A stretch of DNA of 64,000 nt from Adlercreutzia sp. ZJ304. Lineage in GTDB: Bacteria; Actinomycetota; Coriobacteriia; Coriobacteriales; Eggerthellaceae. This document shows positions 28,644-37,732 of the stretch, in pieces. The notes under the pieces are model-generated. The model ran no database searches. It saw only the letters and a list, made by a program, of their open reading frames with translations, and was not told where the DNA came from. The position numbers were made by a program, and so were the translations under genes. Each line of letters opens with the position of its first letter. Position 1 is the stretch's first letter. The DNA is taken from the NCBI RefSeq assembly GCF_011039075.1, contig NZ_JAAKEG010000003.1, positions 99,836-163,835 of the forward strand, in the 5' to 3' direction.

Positions 28644-29039
28644 CTAGGCGTATATTTCCTTCTCTACAACTAAGTCGTTTTTGATTTTGCCCACAAGCTT
28701 CTGTAGTGCGTCAATGCAGTTCGGGCGTATATCTGCGCCGATTAAAACATACATCAGACTGTCGCCCACACCTAACTTACCTTCATTTAACCATACGCGC
28801 ACATAATACACACCGGGCCACGTAAGCGCTTCTTCTATAGCTGCGTCTACACCAGCTGCATCGTAGCTGAATTCTACTTGCGCAACATTGCCTAGCCCTT
28901 CAACGCCTTCACGCACCTGCGCTTTCGGAGTTATACGCACTACGCCGTTGTGGGTAAGAAACATGCCGCATTGCTCTGCTTCCGGCGATGTTTTCGCTTC
29001 TTTTAGCCACTGATCTATAGATGGTTCTTGTTTGGACAT
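28644..29039 (-). CDS. MoaE-like molybdopterin synthase large subunit (divergent)
   Basis: 131 aa. GMFLTHNGVVRITPKAQVREG, a central VYYVRVWLNEGKLGVGDSLMYVLIGAD and an end DALQKLVGKIKNDLVVEKEIY follow the layout of MoaE (activity loop, hydrophobic core, C-terminal helix then lysine-glutamate). MoaE converts cyclic pyranopterin monophosphate to molybdopterin together with MoaD. The sequence is far from the standard, with several usual catalytic basics not evident, so it may have a modified role. AGGAGATCTC precedes the ATG. It could serve the molybdoenzyme encoded at 59374-61806. Confidence 0.5.
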   Translation of the reverse strand: MSKQEPSIDQWLKEAKTSPEAEQCGMFLTHNGVVRITPKAQVREGVEGLGNVAQVEFSYDAAGVDAAIEEALTWPGVYYVRVWLNEGKLGVGDSLMYVLIGADIRPNCIDALQKLVGKIKNDLVVEKEIYA

Positions 29040-29109
29040 GAGATCTCCTAAAGTGTTAACGAATTATGCGCAATCAAAAATAACGCAACATTAATTGGAT
29101 AGCAACTAG

Positions 29110-29517
29110 TTAAAAATCTACCAGTTCGGTGCAGTTAACTTTTGCTTCGCGACATATCTGCATTAGCTTTTGATCTAGTGTGAACAAAGTGGCTCCATTG
29201 CGCCGCGTCATACACAGATAGAGCATGTCATATACGGGATGTTGAAACTTTACAGCTTGAGAGAAGACCTCCGTCATATAGTCTTCGGTATGTACAAATT
29301 TGGTAATAAGGCTTTCTGCGTATGTCATTCGTTCTTGGGCTGTAAGCTCGTCCATCTCGCCATGGACAATATATTTCCAAAATGAATTTCTCAATTCTAT
29401 ACGAAAAAAAGTAGGGGCAATAATTTCTTCATTAGGCTGCAAGAGCATAAGAAGCCCGTTTCCTTTTTCATTGTCTAAAGCAATATTAACCGCGGCACTA
29501 CAATCCATAACAACCAT
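29110..29517 (-). CDS. PIN-domain toxin (VapC/FitB-like)
   Basis: 135 aa. The acidic PIN residues are in place: Asp5 (MVVMDCSAAV), Glu41 (FFRIELRNSF), Asp97 (PVYDMLYL) and Asp115 (LFTLDQKL). Such toxins are magnesium-dependent RNases held inactive by a cognate antitoxin. The ATG shares one base with the stop of the upstream antitoxin gene, the usual coupled arrangement. Confidence 0.85.
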   Translation of the reverse strand: MVVMDCSAAVNIALDNEKGNGLLMLLQPNEEIIAPTFFRIELRNSFWKYIVHGEMDELTAQERMTYAESLITKFVHTEDYMTEVFSQAVKFQHPVYDMLYLCMTRRNGATLFTLDQKLMQICREAKVNCTELVDF

Positions 29518-29888
29518 TATTTACCTGCTAATTCTGGAATTATACGATCCATTCGGGATTCGCGTTCTTGCCTTATCATTTCTGCCGTATCTTGAAAATC
29601 CTCAGATAGCTCGATCGGTTCTAATAAACTAATCTTTTCGAATAATTTCCTGCGCTGTTCTGTTCTAATTTTCAATCTAGTTTCTTCATTGATGTGGCAC
29701 GCAGCTAAATTTGGATTAAATATCACGCTATCGGGATTGGTTGTGCCACGCACCTGATTGTATAAATCTAGATAATTTCTAAGTATGTGCAGAGTTTGCT
29801 GGGCAATGCTTCGGTCTTCGTTGTTGGCACATATTCGTAATGTGTCGTATACATCAGGGGGGCAGTCTTTTAATTGTAAGGCTGGCAT
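29517..29888 (-). CDS. Antitoxin partner of the PIN toxin (FitA-like RHH)
   Basis: 123 aa from ATG 29888, with AGGAG at good spacing; the upstream in-frame ATG 29906 lacks this. The N-terminus MPALQLKDCPPDVYDTLRI and the following NNEDRSIAQQTLHILRNYL match a FitA-type ribbon-helix-helix DNA-binding domain. The C-terminus (LLEPIELSEDFQDTAEMIRQ) is the likely toxin-binding part. A TATAAT at 29932-29927 on the minus strand is a probable -10 element, and the surrounding ATAA/TTAT symmetry could be the autoregulatory operator. Confidence 0.75.
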   Translation of the reverse strand: MPALQLKDCPPDVYDTLRICANNEDRSIAQQTLHILRNYLDLYNQVRGTTNPDSVIFNPNLAACHINEETRLKIRTEQRRKLFEKISLLEPIELSEDFQDTAEMIRQERESRMDRIIPELAGK

Positions 29889-30227
29889 ATTTACTCCTAA
29901 TTGCATCCAAAATGAATGATAAGTGCATTATAGTGTATTGTGTTTAATAAGGGAAGTAAGAGGCGAAAAATACTCTTTTAGCTGGGAAATCTTCACATAA
30001 TGTTCGATATTTAGAACACTTGTATTATATCTTGATAAGATAAATGCATATCTGTTGAAATCGTGAAGGGCTCTGCCCATTCTCAAATTTATGCTTGCAT
30101 TTTGCTTTGTGCGAGGCGTATAAATTGTTCAGCCTTAAAAGGCATCGGGTATAAAAAAAGACGAAGTTCATCAAGGCAGTTATTGCACGGGACGCAATAG
30201 ATGATGAACATTAAGGGACAGATAGAT
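29889..30227. other. Intergenic region with divergent promoters
   Basis: This 339-bp AT-rich gap separates the toxin-antitoxin pair from the leucine-rich-repeat gene. It has a TATAAT for the antitoxin (minus strand, 29927-29932) and an inverted repeat TATCTT-GAT-AAGATA at 30028-30042, which could be an operator for the plus-strand gene. No gene is seen. Confidence 0.35.
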
Positions 30228-32259
30228 ATGAGTGACACTACTATGCTCAAACGAGCTGCTTCTGTGGTTTTATCCACAACGCTAGCATGCTCTCTTGCGC
30301 CGTTTGCAGCTTTTGCAGATGAAAACAATAAAGGCAATGCGGCGGATGCAGCAGATTCTAAAACCAATACAACAAATGTGCAGACACAAGAAGGCGAAAA
30401 TGCGCTTGTTGCTACTCCTATAGAAGTGCAAGATGTGGTGCGCGCAAGTGTTCCTGTGAACTTAGATGCAGATATTGCCACCATGCTTACCTACAACGAT
30501 CTAAACTATGTGGCAGATGAGGCAACCGCCACAGCAACACTGGTTGGTTTTAGCACAAGCCCCGAAGGTGCACTAGAAATTCCTGAACAAGTTGTTTCTG
30601 GTGAGAAAACCTACACAGTAACGAACATAAGTTCGAATATAGAAATGGGGGGGGGGGTTCTGCGATTCTAGGTTAGACCCTGAAAACCCCGCAGAAACCC
30701 AAAAAATTTCAACCGCTGGTGCGGTAACTCAATCAAACACTGCTGAAGGTGCGGCAAGCGCTGCAGATGTGGCAAATTCCACAAGCGCGGCAAACTCCCA
30801 AAATTCCCAAAGCGCCACAAATCCCTATACAAGTGAATATTACGCCGAAGCCGAGAAAACACTTGGCGTTACCTCTATAACTATTCCATCTACAGTTAAA
30901 TCTATCGATGTAGGCTTTTTCCAGTTATTCCCAAACGCCACAGCAATACATGTGGCAGAGGAAAACCCTGTTTACTCAAGTTATAACGGCATTCTTTGCA
31001 ATGCCGACCTAACAAGCCTCCTCCTCGTCCCGGAGGGTATGGAGGGCATGTCCGTGCTCCCTGACACATTGGTCGCCGTCCCTGCTTGCGTATTTTCCCG
31101 TTGCACCAAGCTTCAGACCATTGTATTTCCCAATGGGAGCACGGCTAATTCAAATGCTCTTACCACTCAGGACGGTATCTTATACACAGCTGACAAAACT
31201 ACTCTTATAGCTGCACCTGCCGGAATTGGCGCTAGCGTTACTGTGGCAGCTGAATGCACGCAAATTGCAGAAGGTGCTTTCTGGGGAAACGAAAGCTTGT
31301 CAACCATAGTTTCAGATGGAAAAGTTAAAGCCATTGAAGCTGGAGTTTCCAGCCAGATTGAAGACACCTACGATATATACCCAGCGTTTGCAGGCGCTGT
31401 TGTACAGGGTGCTACTGTTGCCCTGCGTGTTTCTGCAGATGAACACGATGCTGCTAAAGCTGCTTGGGAAGCGGTAGGGTTTTGCAACTTTGCTGACCCA
31501 GCAATGCCGGGTCAAGTTGAAAGCCCTGAAGAAAACGAAAGCGGCTTTACATTTACCTTGCAAGACGACTACACGCTAGCAGTAGGCTGGGCGGGCGAGG
31601 ATATTCCGTCGGCTGTTGTAATACCTGACGCTGGTGTTGTAGCGGGCATGGAATACACCGTATCTACCATTGCCGATGGCGCATTTGATGGTCTTGCTAA
31701 TCTTGAGGCTGTCTATATTCCGGACACAGTGAAAACCATAGGCAAGCGCGCATTTGCGAACACGAATCTTAGTAACTTTGTGGTACCAGCGCAGCTGCAA
31801 GCCATAGATGACGAAGCTTTCGCCAACATCGACGGTATAACAATTGTGGACGCGCGGGGTACGGCGGAGGTAGCCGCGAACGCTTTAGATGGCACCACCA
31901 ACGCTCATGTATACGCACCCTACAACGAAGCAAACGAATACGCTTGGAAGACGGGAGTGCCTGCAACTGGCAATACTTTTCATCCCTTTGGCGTGAAGCT
32001 GAGCTCTGACACCTTCGACATTTGCGTTGGGGGCACTGTCTCGCTCTTCAATGGAGAGGGATATATCTATGCAACCGGGGATGTGTATCCCGTAGTAACC
32101 TACCCTGCCAAATCGTTCTCTATAGATGTAGACGCAGGAACGATAACTGCGCTTTCTGAAGGCAATATGCGCTTCCATATAAGTCTGGCAATCGACCTCG
32201 ATCGATTGCAGCCAGATGGTTCCATCAGTTCAGAGACGCTTACGCTTCTCGAACCATAA
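30228..32259 (+). CDS. BspA-like leucine-rich-repeat surface protein, frame broken at poly-G
   Basis: AAGGGA precedes ATG 30228, and a signal peptide ends in AAFA. The first frame runs to a stop at 30669-30671, just after an 11-G tract (30647-30657). The second frame is open from the tract to 32259. One G fewer (10 G) would join them into a 676-aa protein reading EMGGG then FCDSRLDPENPAE. The body has BspA-type LRR_5 repeats (VTSITIPSTVKSID, LEAVYIPDTVKTIGKRAF, VPAQLQAIDDEAFANID) and an Ig-like end. No wall anchor is seen. As sequenced it is in the off state, unless the tract length is a sequencing error. It may be an adhesin (inference). Confidence 0.75.
30647..30657 (+). repeat. 11-G homopolymer, candidate slippage switch
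   Basis: Eleven consecutive G lie inside the LRR gene at the point where the frame breaks. With 10 or 13 G the two halves would be read through; with 11 the protein stops four codons later. Confidence 0.75.
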
Positions 32260-32362
32260 AACCCCAAAGCCCCAATTCATACAGATATATCACGTATCCA
32301 AGGTACCCGATAAACATAGGGACAAGGCACGTGCGTGCCACGAGTAGTAAAGGAAGAAGGAA

Positions 32363-34360
32363 ATGAAGACAACGAGTTTGACCAAACGGATGATATCGGG
32401 GGTGACAGTTGCCGCTCTTGCGCTGACGATGTTTCCGCTCATCCCCGGTACGGCTCATGCTGTGGAGGGTGTGGCGAATGGCTCCATTGTTGAACAAAGC
32501 GACGAAGGCATAGACCCACTCGCCGTCCAAGCCATTAACGTATCCGTTCCTGTTGTAGTCACCTTCGGTGGCACTGAGGGTTACGATATTGCCAATCCCT
32601 CCGATAGCATCACCCAAGGATTTAAGATACAGAACAAGGGTGATACTGCTCTTATGGTGAAGGGCATTGAGATTAACGGTTCCACCGATTCTACGTGGCA
32701 AGATATGTTCGAAGCAGTTAGCCCCACTGAAGAGGTTACTAACGACTCACGTTTCTTCGGTGCGAACTACAAGAATTGGTTTTCGCTGTATCCAACCACT
32801 CGTCCCGATCAGGCTGTTGATACCGACGCAGACGAGAGTTTGGTTGCGGGTACCTATACTAAGTTTGCCAACGACTTGTTCTTGGTCGGTTCTAATGGCG
32901 AGCTTGACTGCACGTGGCGGCTGAACCTGACGAACACCGACGACTCTAACGATTACTACAAGATGCCTACCTATACCGATAACAGCAATGTGGTTACGGC
33001 AACCACGGCGGGAAACAAGGACGTACAGTTTAACGCCGCCAATCTTAATTCTATTGCTGATGGCAGCTTCCATAAGTTGGTAGACGTGAAGTATTACATA
33101 TCCGAATATGTACCAAAAGGTAGTTTGACTGTGCGTAATGGTGACGGTACGATAAACCAAGAAGCTACCAACGCAAAGCTGGAACAGAACTCGGCATTTT
33201 ATCTGATTGATAAAGGCACGAACGAGTGCTTTAGCCTTACTGACGTGAAGAACCACTCCAACGATATCACCAAAAATGGCGAAAATTCCGTTTACTACGG
33301 CATGTATCTAAACTACATCAAGGACGAGAGCGCCTATGAGTGCCGCACCACATGGGGTACATCTTGGAAGGTGCCTAACGAGATAAAAGGCATAGCAGAT
33401 GAGCCTACAACAGAGGAGCCTACAACAGAGGAGCCGGGCACACCAACAGAGGGTGGTACGGAAGATCCGGATGAAGGTCTGAACGTCAAAGATTCTATTC
33501 GCTACGACCTAGACATTGTTGGTCTTTTGCATGATGACAGGGCTGACAATACTGGCAAAGCTGGCTTAACCTTCCAGTTCAGCGGTCTGCTCTATCCTGA
33601 TGCCGTACTCGATGATGCAAATAATAGAAAACGAGTAGCATTAACTAAGTCAGGAACTGAAGCTGGTTATTGGCCTGTGAATGAGACAAATACTTATCCT
33701 GATGGTTCTACTTGGTTTACAGATAGTGCATCGGATGGATGGCAGTTCTGGCCTAAGGTAGTGAATAATCAGGGACAGAATAACCCAACTTGGAAGACTT
33801 CGTTAGTAAGAAATGAAATGAATCCCCCGAGTATGCAGTACACATCCGACTATAGCAATATAACAAATAGCCGCATCTGGAATAAGATTCCATCTGCTTT
33901 GCAGACCAATATGGTTTCAGTCAACAAAGCAACTGTTGAATGGAATGGTGCAGATTTCGCAATTGATGCCGAGTTGTCAACAGATAAGGTATTTCTTGCA
34001 TCTGCTCGTGAGCTTTTAGGAGATGCGGGCATCAAGAATACTGGTAATGCTAATTCACTATCTAAAGAAGGTTATCAGTACGAGTATTACAAGGTTCACA
34101 ATGTTCAGAATAATGTTTCTAGTGCTACGAACGAACCGTTGCAGCGCTATTACTTGAATGAGGACGGTACCGTATATTCCGGTTCCAAGGAATTTGTATG
34201 GGAGAACCATCGTTCTGCTGCTAGTGGCGTTCCGGGAAGTAGATTATTGTATAAGAGAGACTACAATGGTTCTGCATCTTCTTTGTCTCGGGTAAATGTA
34301 TTGGCAGGCTACACCTTATTCTACTTTCCCATTTCCTTCTCCCCGATGTTCTGCCTGTAA
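32363..34360 (+). CDS. Locus B extra gene: secreted protein with DUF6273-like C-terminus
   Basis: 665 aa with a signal peptide ending in GTAHA and a strong AAGGAAGAAGGAA site. The N-terminal part starts INVSVPVVVTFGG with FKIQNKGDTALMV, the same VP-type beta pattern as the secreted subunits. A Thr/Glu/Pro linker (EPTTEEPTTEEPGTPTEGG) leads to a second domain whose end (FLASARELLGD, WENHRSAASGVPG, FYFPISFSPMFCL) resembles DUF6273 domains, which usually end FSPAFCI. No anchor motif. It precedes the five-gene set shared with locus A; a counterpart of locus A would lie outside the window. Probably an exposed, possibly ligand-binding component (inference). Confidence 0.7.
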   Translation: MKTTSLTKRMISGVTVAALALTMFPLIPGTAHAVEGVANGSIVEQSDEGIDPLAVQAINVSVPVVVTFGGTEGYDIANPSDSITQGFKIQNKGDTALMVKGIEINGSTDSTWQDMFEAVSPTEEVTNDSRFFGANYKNWFSLYPTTRPDQAVDTDADESLVAGTYTKFANDLFLVGSNGELDCTWRLNLTNTDDSNDYYKMPTYTDNSNVVTATTAGNKDVQFNAANLNSIADGSFHKLVDVKYYISEYVPKGSLTVRNGDGTINQEATNAKLEQNSAFYLIDKGTNECFSLTDVKNHSNDITKNGENSVYYGMYLNYIKDESAYECRTTWGTSWKVPNEIKGIADEPTTEEPTTEEPGTPTEGGTEDPDEGLNVKDSIRYDLDIVGLLHDDRADNTGKAGLTFQFSGLLYPDAVLDDANNRKRVALTKSGTEAGYWPVNETNTYPDGSTWFTDSASDGWQFWPKVVNNQGQNNPTWKTSLVRNEMNPPSMQYTSDYSNITNSRIWNKIPSALQTNMVSVNKATVEWNGADFAIDAELSTDKVFLASARELLGDAGIKNTGNANSLSKEGYQYEYYKVHNVQNNVSSATNEPLQRYYLNEDGTVYSGSKEFVWENHRSAASGVPGSRLLYKRDYNGSASSLSRVNVLAGYTLFYFPISFSPMFCL

Positions 34361-34392
34361 ATAGGCGCATCTAGCAACTAACACATCGTGTA

Positions 34393-34420
34393 AGGTCTGC
34401 TGGTTAAAACCAGCAGACCT
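34393..34420. terminator. Perfect palindrome between locus B genes 0 and 1
   Basis: AGGTCTGCTGGTT and AACCAGCAGACCT pair over 13 bp around a 2-bp centre. No clear T-run follows, so it may be a partial terminator, an RNA processing site or a protein-binding palindrome. It separates the extra gene from the conserved five-gene set. Confidence 0.45.
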
Positions 34421-34464
34421 AAGCGAAGCTCTAACTTTTAAACATTTATGTAAGAGGTACGCAT

Positions 34465-37026
34465 ATGCAACGCATACAACAGATACAGAGAAAAGGCAGA
34501 TGCCTCGCCGTGGCGTTTGCGTGCGTGCTCGCTTTCGCACTTGTGAAATCGCTGATGGGCTACACGGAGGCGTTTGCTGAGGAAATGGATGCTACGGCAA
34601 CCGTTACCTCGGCTATTGGCGTGAAGGTCATAGATACCTCAACCGACGTTCCCGATGGTCCGCGTCCGGGGCAGAACGTCGACCCTGAGAAGGATGACTT
34701 GGGCAACCTGACGGGCAACGTGTTCGCCACTTCCACCATGGGAATTCGCGTCATAGATTCCTCGAATGGTATCGACACTCCAGACCCCGGTCAGAACGTT
34801 ACACCCGAGCAAGACAGTTTCGGCAACCTTACCGGCAACGTGATAGCTACGTCTGCGCTAGGCATCCGCTTCACCAATTCCGAGTTTGTGAAGGACTATA
34901 CGGTGGAGTGGAAGAACTACGACGGGTCGGTGCTTGCTACCGACACGGTGCCGTGGAATACAGTACCCGCATATACCGGTTCTGAGCCTACAAGACCCGA
35001 GGATTACGACTATACCTATGAATTCGCCGGATGGGATAAACCTATTGACCACGTTTTTGAGGACACTGTCTATGAGGCTACCTTTACCGCCGTGCCGCAG
35101 CCGAGTTACGAAGTCACCTTCGATCGCAACGATGCGAGTGGGGATACAGTGTATGCCACCGAGACTGCGACGAAGCGAAGCGGCTATAAAGTAGTAGCGC
35201 CGTCTCCGTCTCCCGAGCGTGCAGGTTACACGTTCGGCGGTTGGTATCGCGACAGTTACTGCACCCAGCCGTTCTATTTCGATAGCACGATAGTCTCTGC
35301 ACCTATGACGCTTTACGCCAAGTGGGAGTACGCGGTATACGAGGTATCGTCTACGCTTGGCATCAAGATTATCAATACCGCGCAGGATGTGCCGGATGGG
35401 CCGGCTCCCGGCGATAATACCGAAGATGAGCGCGATGACTTGGGTAATCTGACCGGCAATGTTACAGCTACTACGACGCTGGGTATCCGGGTTATTAACA
35501 CATCCAATGATGTGCCGGATGGACCGGCTCCCGGCGAGAACGTGACCGACGAGACTGACGGTGACGGCAATCTGACAGGCGACATCATCGCCACTTCTGC
35601 CCTTGGTATTCGCCTAATTAACAGCGAGAACGCCCTGAGCACTTACACGGTAACGTGGGTTAATGAGGGTGGCGAGGTGCTTGAGGTGGACACCGGTCTG
35701 CGTTGGGAGCAGATGCCTTCCTACGATGGACCGATGCCCACTAAAGCGGGCGATGCGCAACACACCTATGTGTTTGCCGGCTGGTCTCCGAAGGTTGACA
35801 AAGTGCTGCGAGACACCACCTATACCGCTACCTTTAATGATATGGGTCCGAACGAGTACGCCGTGCATTTCAAGCACAACGATGGTACCGGTGATGTGAC
35901 CACTGAAGTAGTTGCGGCAGGCAGCCCGGTTGAGGCGGCCGATGCGCCAGCATACGAGGGTTACACCTTCGACGGCTGGTTCGAGGGCACCGAAGCTAAC
36001 GATGGCACTATCACGTTCGGAGACAAGTTCGACTTCACCACCGAGATAGTTGCTGAGACTACGCTCTATGCGAAATGGACACCCATTACCTACACGATCG
36101 ACTACTACAAATACTCGGGGGATTTGTCTGCCATGCAGACAGCAGATGTTCAAGCGCAGGCAGAGGCAACGTTGCCTACATCGTCTAATGTGGCAAGTTC
36201 GGTTACTGGGCACAAGTTGTCTGCTTGGTATGCATTCACCGAGGTTCCTACCGGCGATGCGATTAAGCTTGCTGAGGGCAATGGTTGTTGGCTGGCAGAC
36301 CCGACAGAGGGTACGGCTTCACCAACGGCGATTGAGCTTGCAAAGGCTGCGGGTGTGGCTACCACTGGCACTACAGGAGATGCAAGCCTCAACTTCACAG
36401 TGAAACTCTACGCTACATGGACCCCGGTCTACTCGGTGACAGTTCCGCTGGATACGATAGCGAATCGCACCTTCACTTTGAAGAACGGTGCCAAACAAGC
36501 TTTGGCAACGGATAGCCTCACCTTTACGAGCACGACTCCTCGCGAAGTGGAATTGAGCGCTGCCTCGGTAATCGATTCTGCTAACGCCGAGAACATTAAG
36601 ACGGCATTGGGTGTTAATTCGATTGGCGACATCGATAGCAGCTATGTATACAAGTTTGCCAGCGATGCCACCGATAACCATGACGGCACTGTGATCATTT
36701 CTGGTGGAAGCAGCCCCATTACGATCAACGGCAGTTTAGACAGTACGCAAGACATTGGAAGTACGCCGGCGAAGACGGTAGAGGGTGAGGCCGTTAAAGC
36801 AGGCGGCAAGCTTACAGGCAAGCTGGTTCTGCAGCTGGGCAGCAGCGCTAACCCAAGGCAAGAGGGTGCAGATTGGGGCAAGCTTAGCACCATCACTTGG
36901 TTTGCCGACATAGACGAATCAGGTGTGGGGCAAGATTCCGGCAACTGGCTTTATGCAAGCGAAGATGCCATTTATGGCGTTGATGTCTCGCAGACACGAC
37001 AAGTGAAACATCCCGTGCCCCTCTAA
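34465..37026 (+). CDS. Locus B gene 1: secreted repeat protein with InlB-type repeats
   Basis: 853 aa with a signal peptide ending in EAFA. Two similar halves follow. Each has three LGIRVIDS-type motifs (SAIGVKVID, STMGIRVID, SALGIRFTN; then STLGIKIIN, TTLGIRVIN, SALGIRLIN) joined by DLGNLTGNV linkers, then GW-type InlB B-repeats (YEFAGWDKP, YTFGGWYRD; YVFAGWSPK, YTFDGWFEG). The C-terminus begins VYSVTVPLDT, the VP-type domain. It is the paralogue of gene 1 of locus A, which has the same six-motif count. GC content looks clearly higher (near 58 percent in sampled lines) than in locus A. No anchor motif. Confidence 0.8.
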   Translation: MQRIQQIQRKGRCLAVAFACVLAFALVKSLMGYTEAFAEEMDATATVTSAIGVKVIDTSTDVPDGPRPGQNVDPEKDDLGNLTGNVFATSTMGIRVIDSSNGIDTPDPGQNVTPEQDSFGNLTGNVIATSALGIRFTNSEFVKDYTVEWKNYDGSVLATDTVPWNTVPAYTGSEPTRPEDYDYTYEFAGWDKPIDHVFEDTVYEATFTAVPQPSYEVTFDRNDASGDTVYATETATKRSGYKVVAPSPSPERAGYTFGGWYRDSYCTQPFYFDSTIVSAPMTLYAKWEYAVYEVSSTLGIKIINTAQDVPDGPAPGDNTEDERDDLGNLTGNVTATTTLGIRVINTSNDVPDGPAPGENVTDETDGDGNLTGDIIATSALGIRLINSENALSTYTVTWVNEGGEVLEVDTGLRWEQMPSYDGPMPTKAGDAQHTYVFAGWSPKVDKVLRDTTYTATFNDMGPNEYAVHFKHNDGTGDVTTEVVAAGSPVEAADAPAYEGYTFDGWFEGTEANDGTITFGDKFDFTTEIVAETTLYAKWTPITYTIDYYKYSGDLSAMQTADVQAQAEATLPTSSNVASSVTGHKLSAWYAFTEVPTGDAIKLAEGNGCWLADPTEGTASPTAIELAKAAGVATTGTTGDASLNFTVKLYATWTPVYSVTVPLDTIANRTFTLKNGAKQALATDSLTFTSTTPREVELSAASVIDSANAENIKTALGVNSIGDIDSSYVYKFASDATDNHDGTVIISGGSSPITINGSLDSTQDIGSTPAKTVEGEAVKAGGKLTGKLVLQLGSSANPRQEGADWGKLSTITWFADIDESGVGQDSGNWLYASEDAIYGVDVSQTRQVKHPVPL
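34609..36078 (+). repeat. Internal duplication in locus B gene 1
   Basis: Two blocks of about 720-730 bp (34609-35328 and 35350-36078) encode the same domain order: three LGI motifs, one EW/TW InlB-like module and one GW module ending LYAKW. Similarity is clear at the protein level and partial at the DNA level. Confidence 0.6.
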
Positions 37027-37075
37027 GTCTGGGGGCTTGAAATACGACACGCAAACGATGATTTGAAGGATACCG

Positions 37076-37663
37076 ATGACAGACAAAAATTCAAAATACA
37101 GGCAGGTAGGCATGAAGATACCAAATGGCACACCGCATAAGCGTCCAGCATCTCAAGCACCAAAATCAGGCACCAAGCGCACTGTACTGATAATTGTTGG
37201 CTGCGTGGTGCTTGCTCTTGCCATATGGCTGCTCGTGTGGTTGTTCGCATGCAATGGAAATAGCCTTTTCGACCCCAGCGCTCAAACAGGTCAGGCTCCC
37301 TATAAGACCGATGAAGAGATACAAGCTGAACTAGACCGCACGGTCGAGGAAGGCATGTTCAATATTTCCATCGCTTCTGTCATTGAGTTTGAGAACGGTA
37401 CGTCATCGGGTACTGCCTATATAGAAAATGTACCGGGCAATCGATACAACATGCAAGTGACGATAACCGATGACAGCACAGGAGATGTGCTTTACGAAAG
37501 CGGCATTCTGCAGCCCAATCAGTACATAGAAAACATCACTCTAGCACGCGATTTGGACGCTGGGAGCTATCCGGCAACGGCTACCTTTTCGGCTATTGAT
37601 CCCACTACCTACGAGGAAATAGGACAAGCAGCAGCAAAGGTAACTCTGAACGTTAAGGGCTAG
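37076..37663 (+). CDS. Locus B gene 2: single-pass membrane accessory protein
   Basis: 195 aa. A short basic cytoplasmic tail (1-35) is followed by one membrane span (about 36-59) and an outer domain. WLFACNGNSLFDP, QTGQAPYK, MFNISIASVIEF, GTSSGTAYIENVPGNRYN and YESGILQPNQ are almost identical to gene 2 of locus A, with most of about 125 outer residues matching by eye. The cytoplasmic tails differ. GAAGGAT precedes the ATG. Such conservation next to diverged secreted partners suggests an assembly or tethering role. Confidence 0.8.
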   Translation: MTDKNSKYRQVGMKIPNGTPHKRPASQAPKSGTKRTVLIIVGCVVLALAIWLLVWLFACNGNSLFDPSAQTGQAPYKTDEEIQAELDRTVEEGMFNISIASVIEFENGTSSGTAYIENVPGNRYNMQVTITDDSTGDVLYESGILQPNQYIENITLARDLDAGSYPATATFSAIDPTTYEEIGQAAAKVTLNVKG

Positions 37664-37686
37664 GAGCATCCGCTTAATTATGCAAG

Positions 37687-37716
37687 GTACCACGCGGCGA
37701 TGGGAAGCCGCAGTAC
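37687..37716 (+). promoter_or_regulatory. Intercistronic hairpin before the locus B subunit
   Basis: GCGGC (37694-37698) pairs with GCCGC (37707-37711), and flanking GTAC (37687-37690) pairs with GTAC (37713-37716). It occupies the same place as the longer stem-loop before the locus A subunit, though the sequences are unrelated. Confidence 0.4.
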
Positions 37717-37732
37717 ATACACGAAGTTAGAA

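Noticed and set aside
33480..34360. Diversity-generating retroelement target in the C-terminus of the locus B extra gene
   Set aside because: No reverse transcriptase or template repeat is present in the window; the end resembles DUF6273 rather than a DGR variable region.
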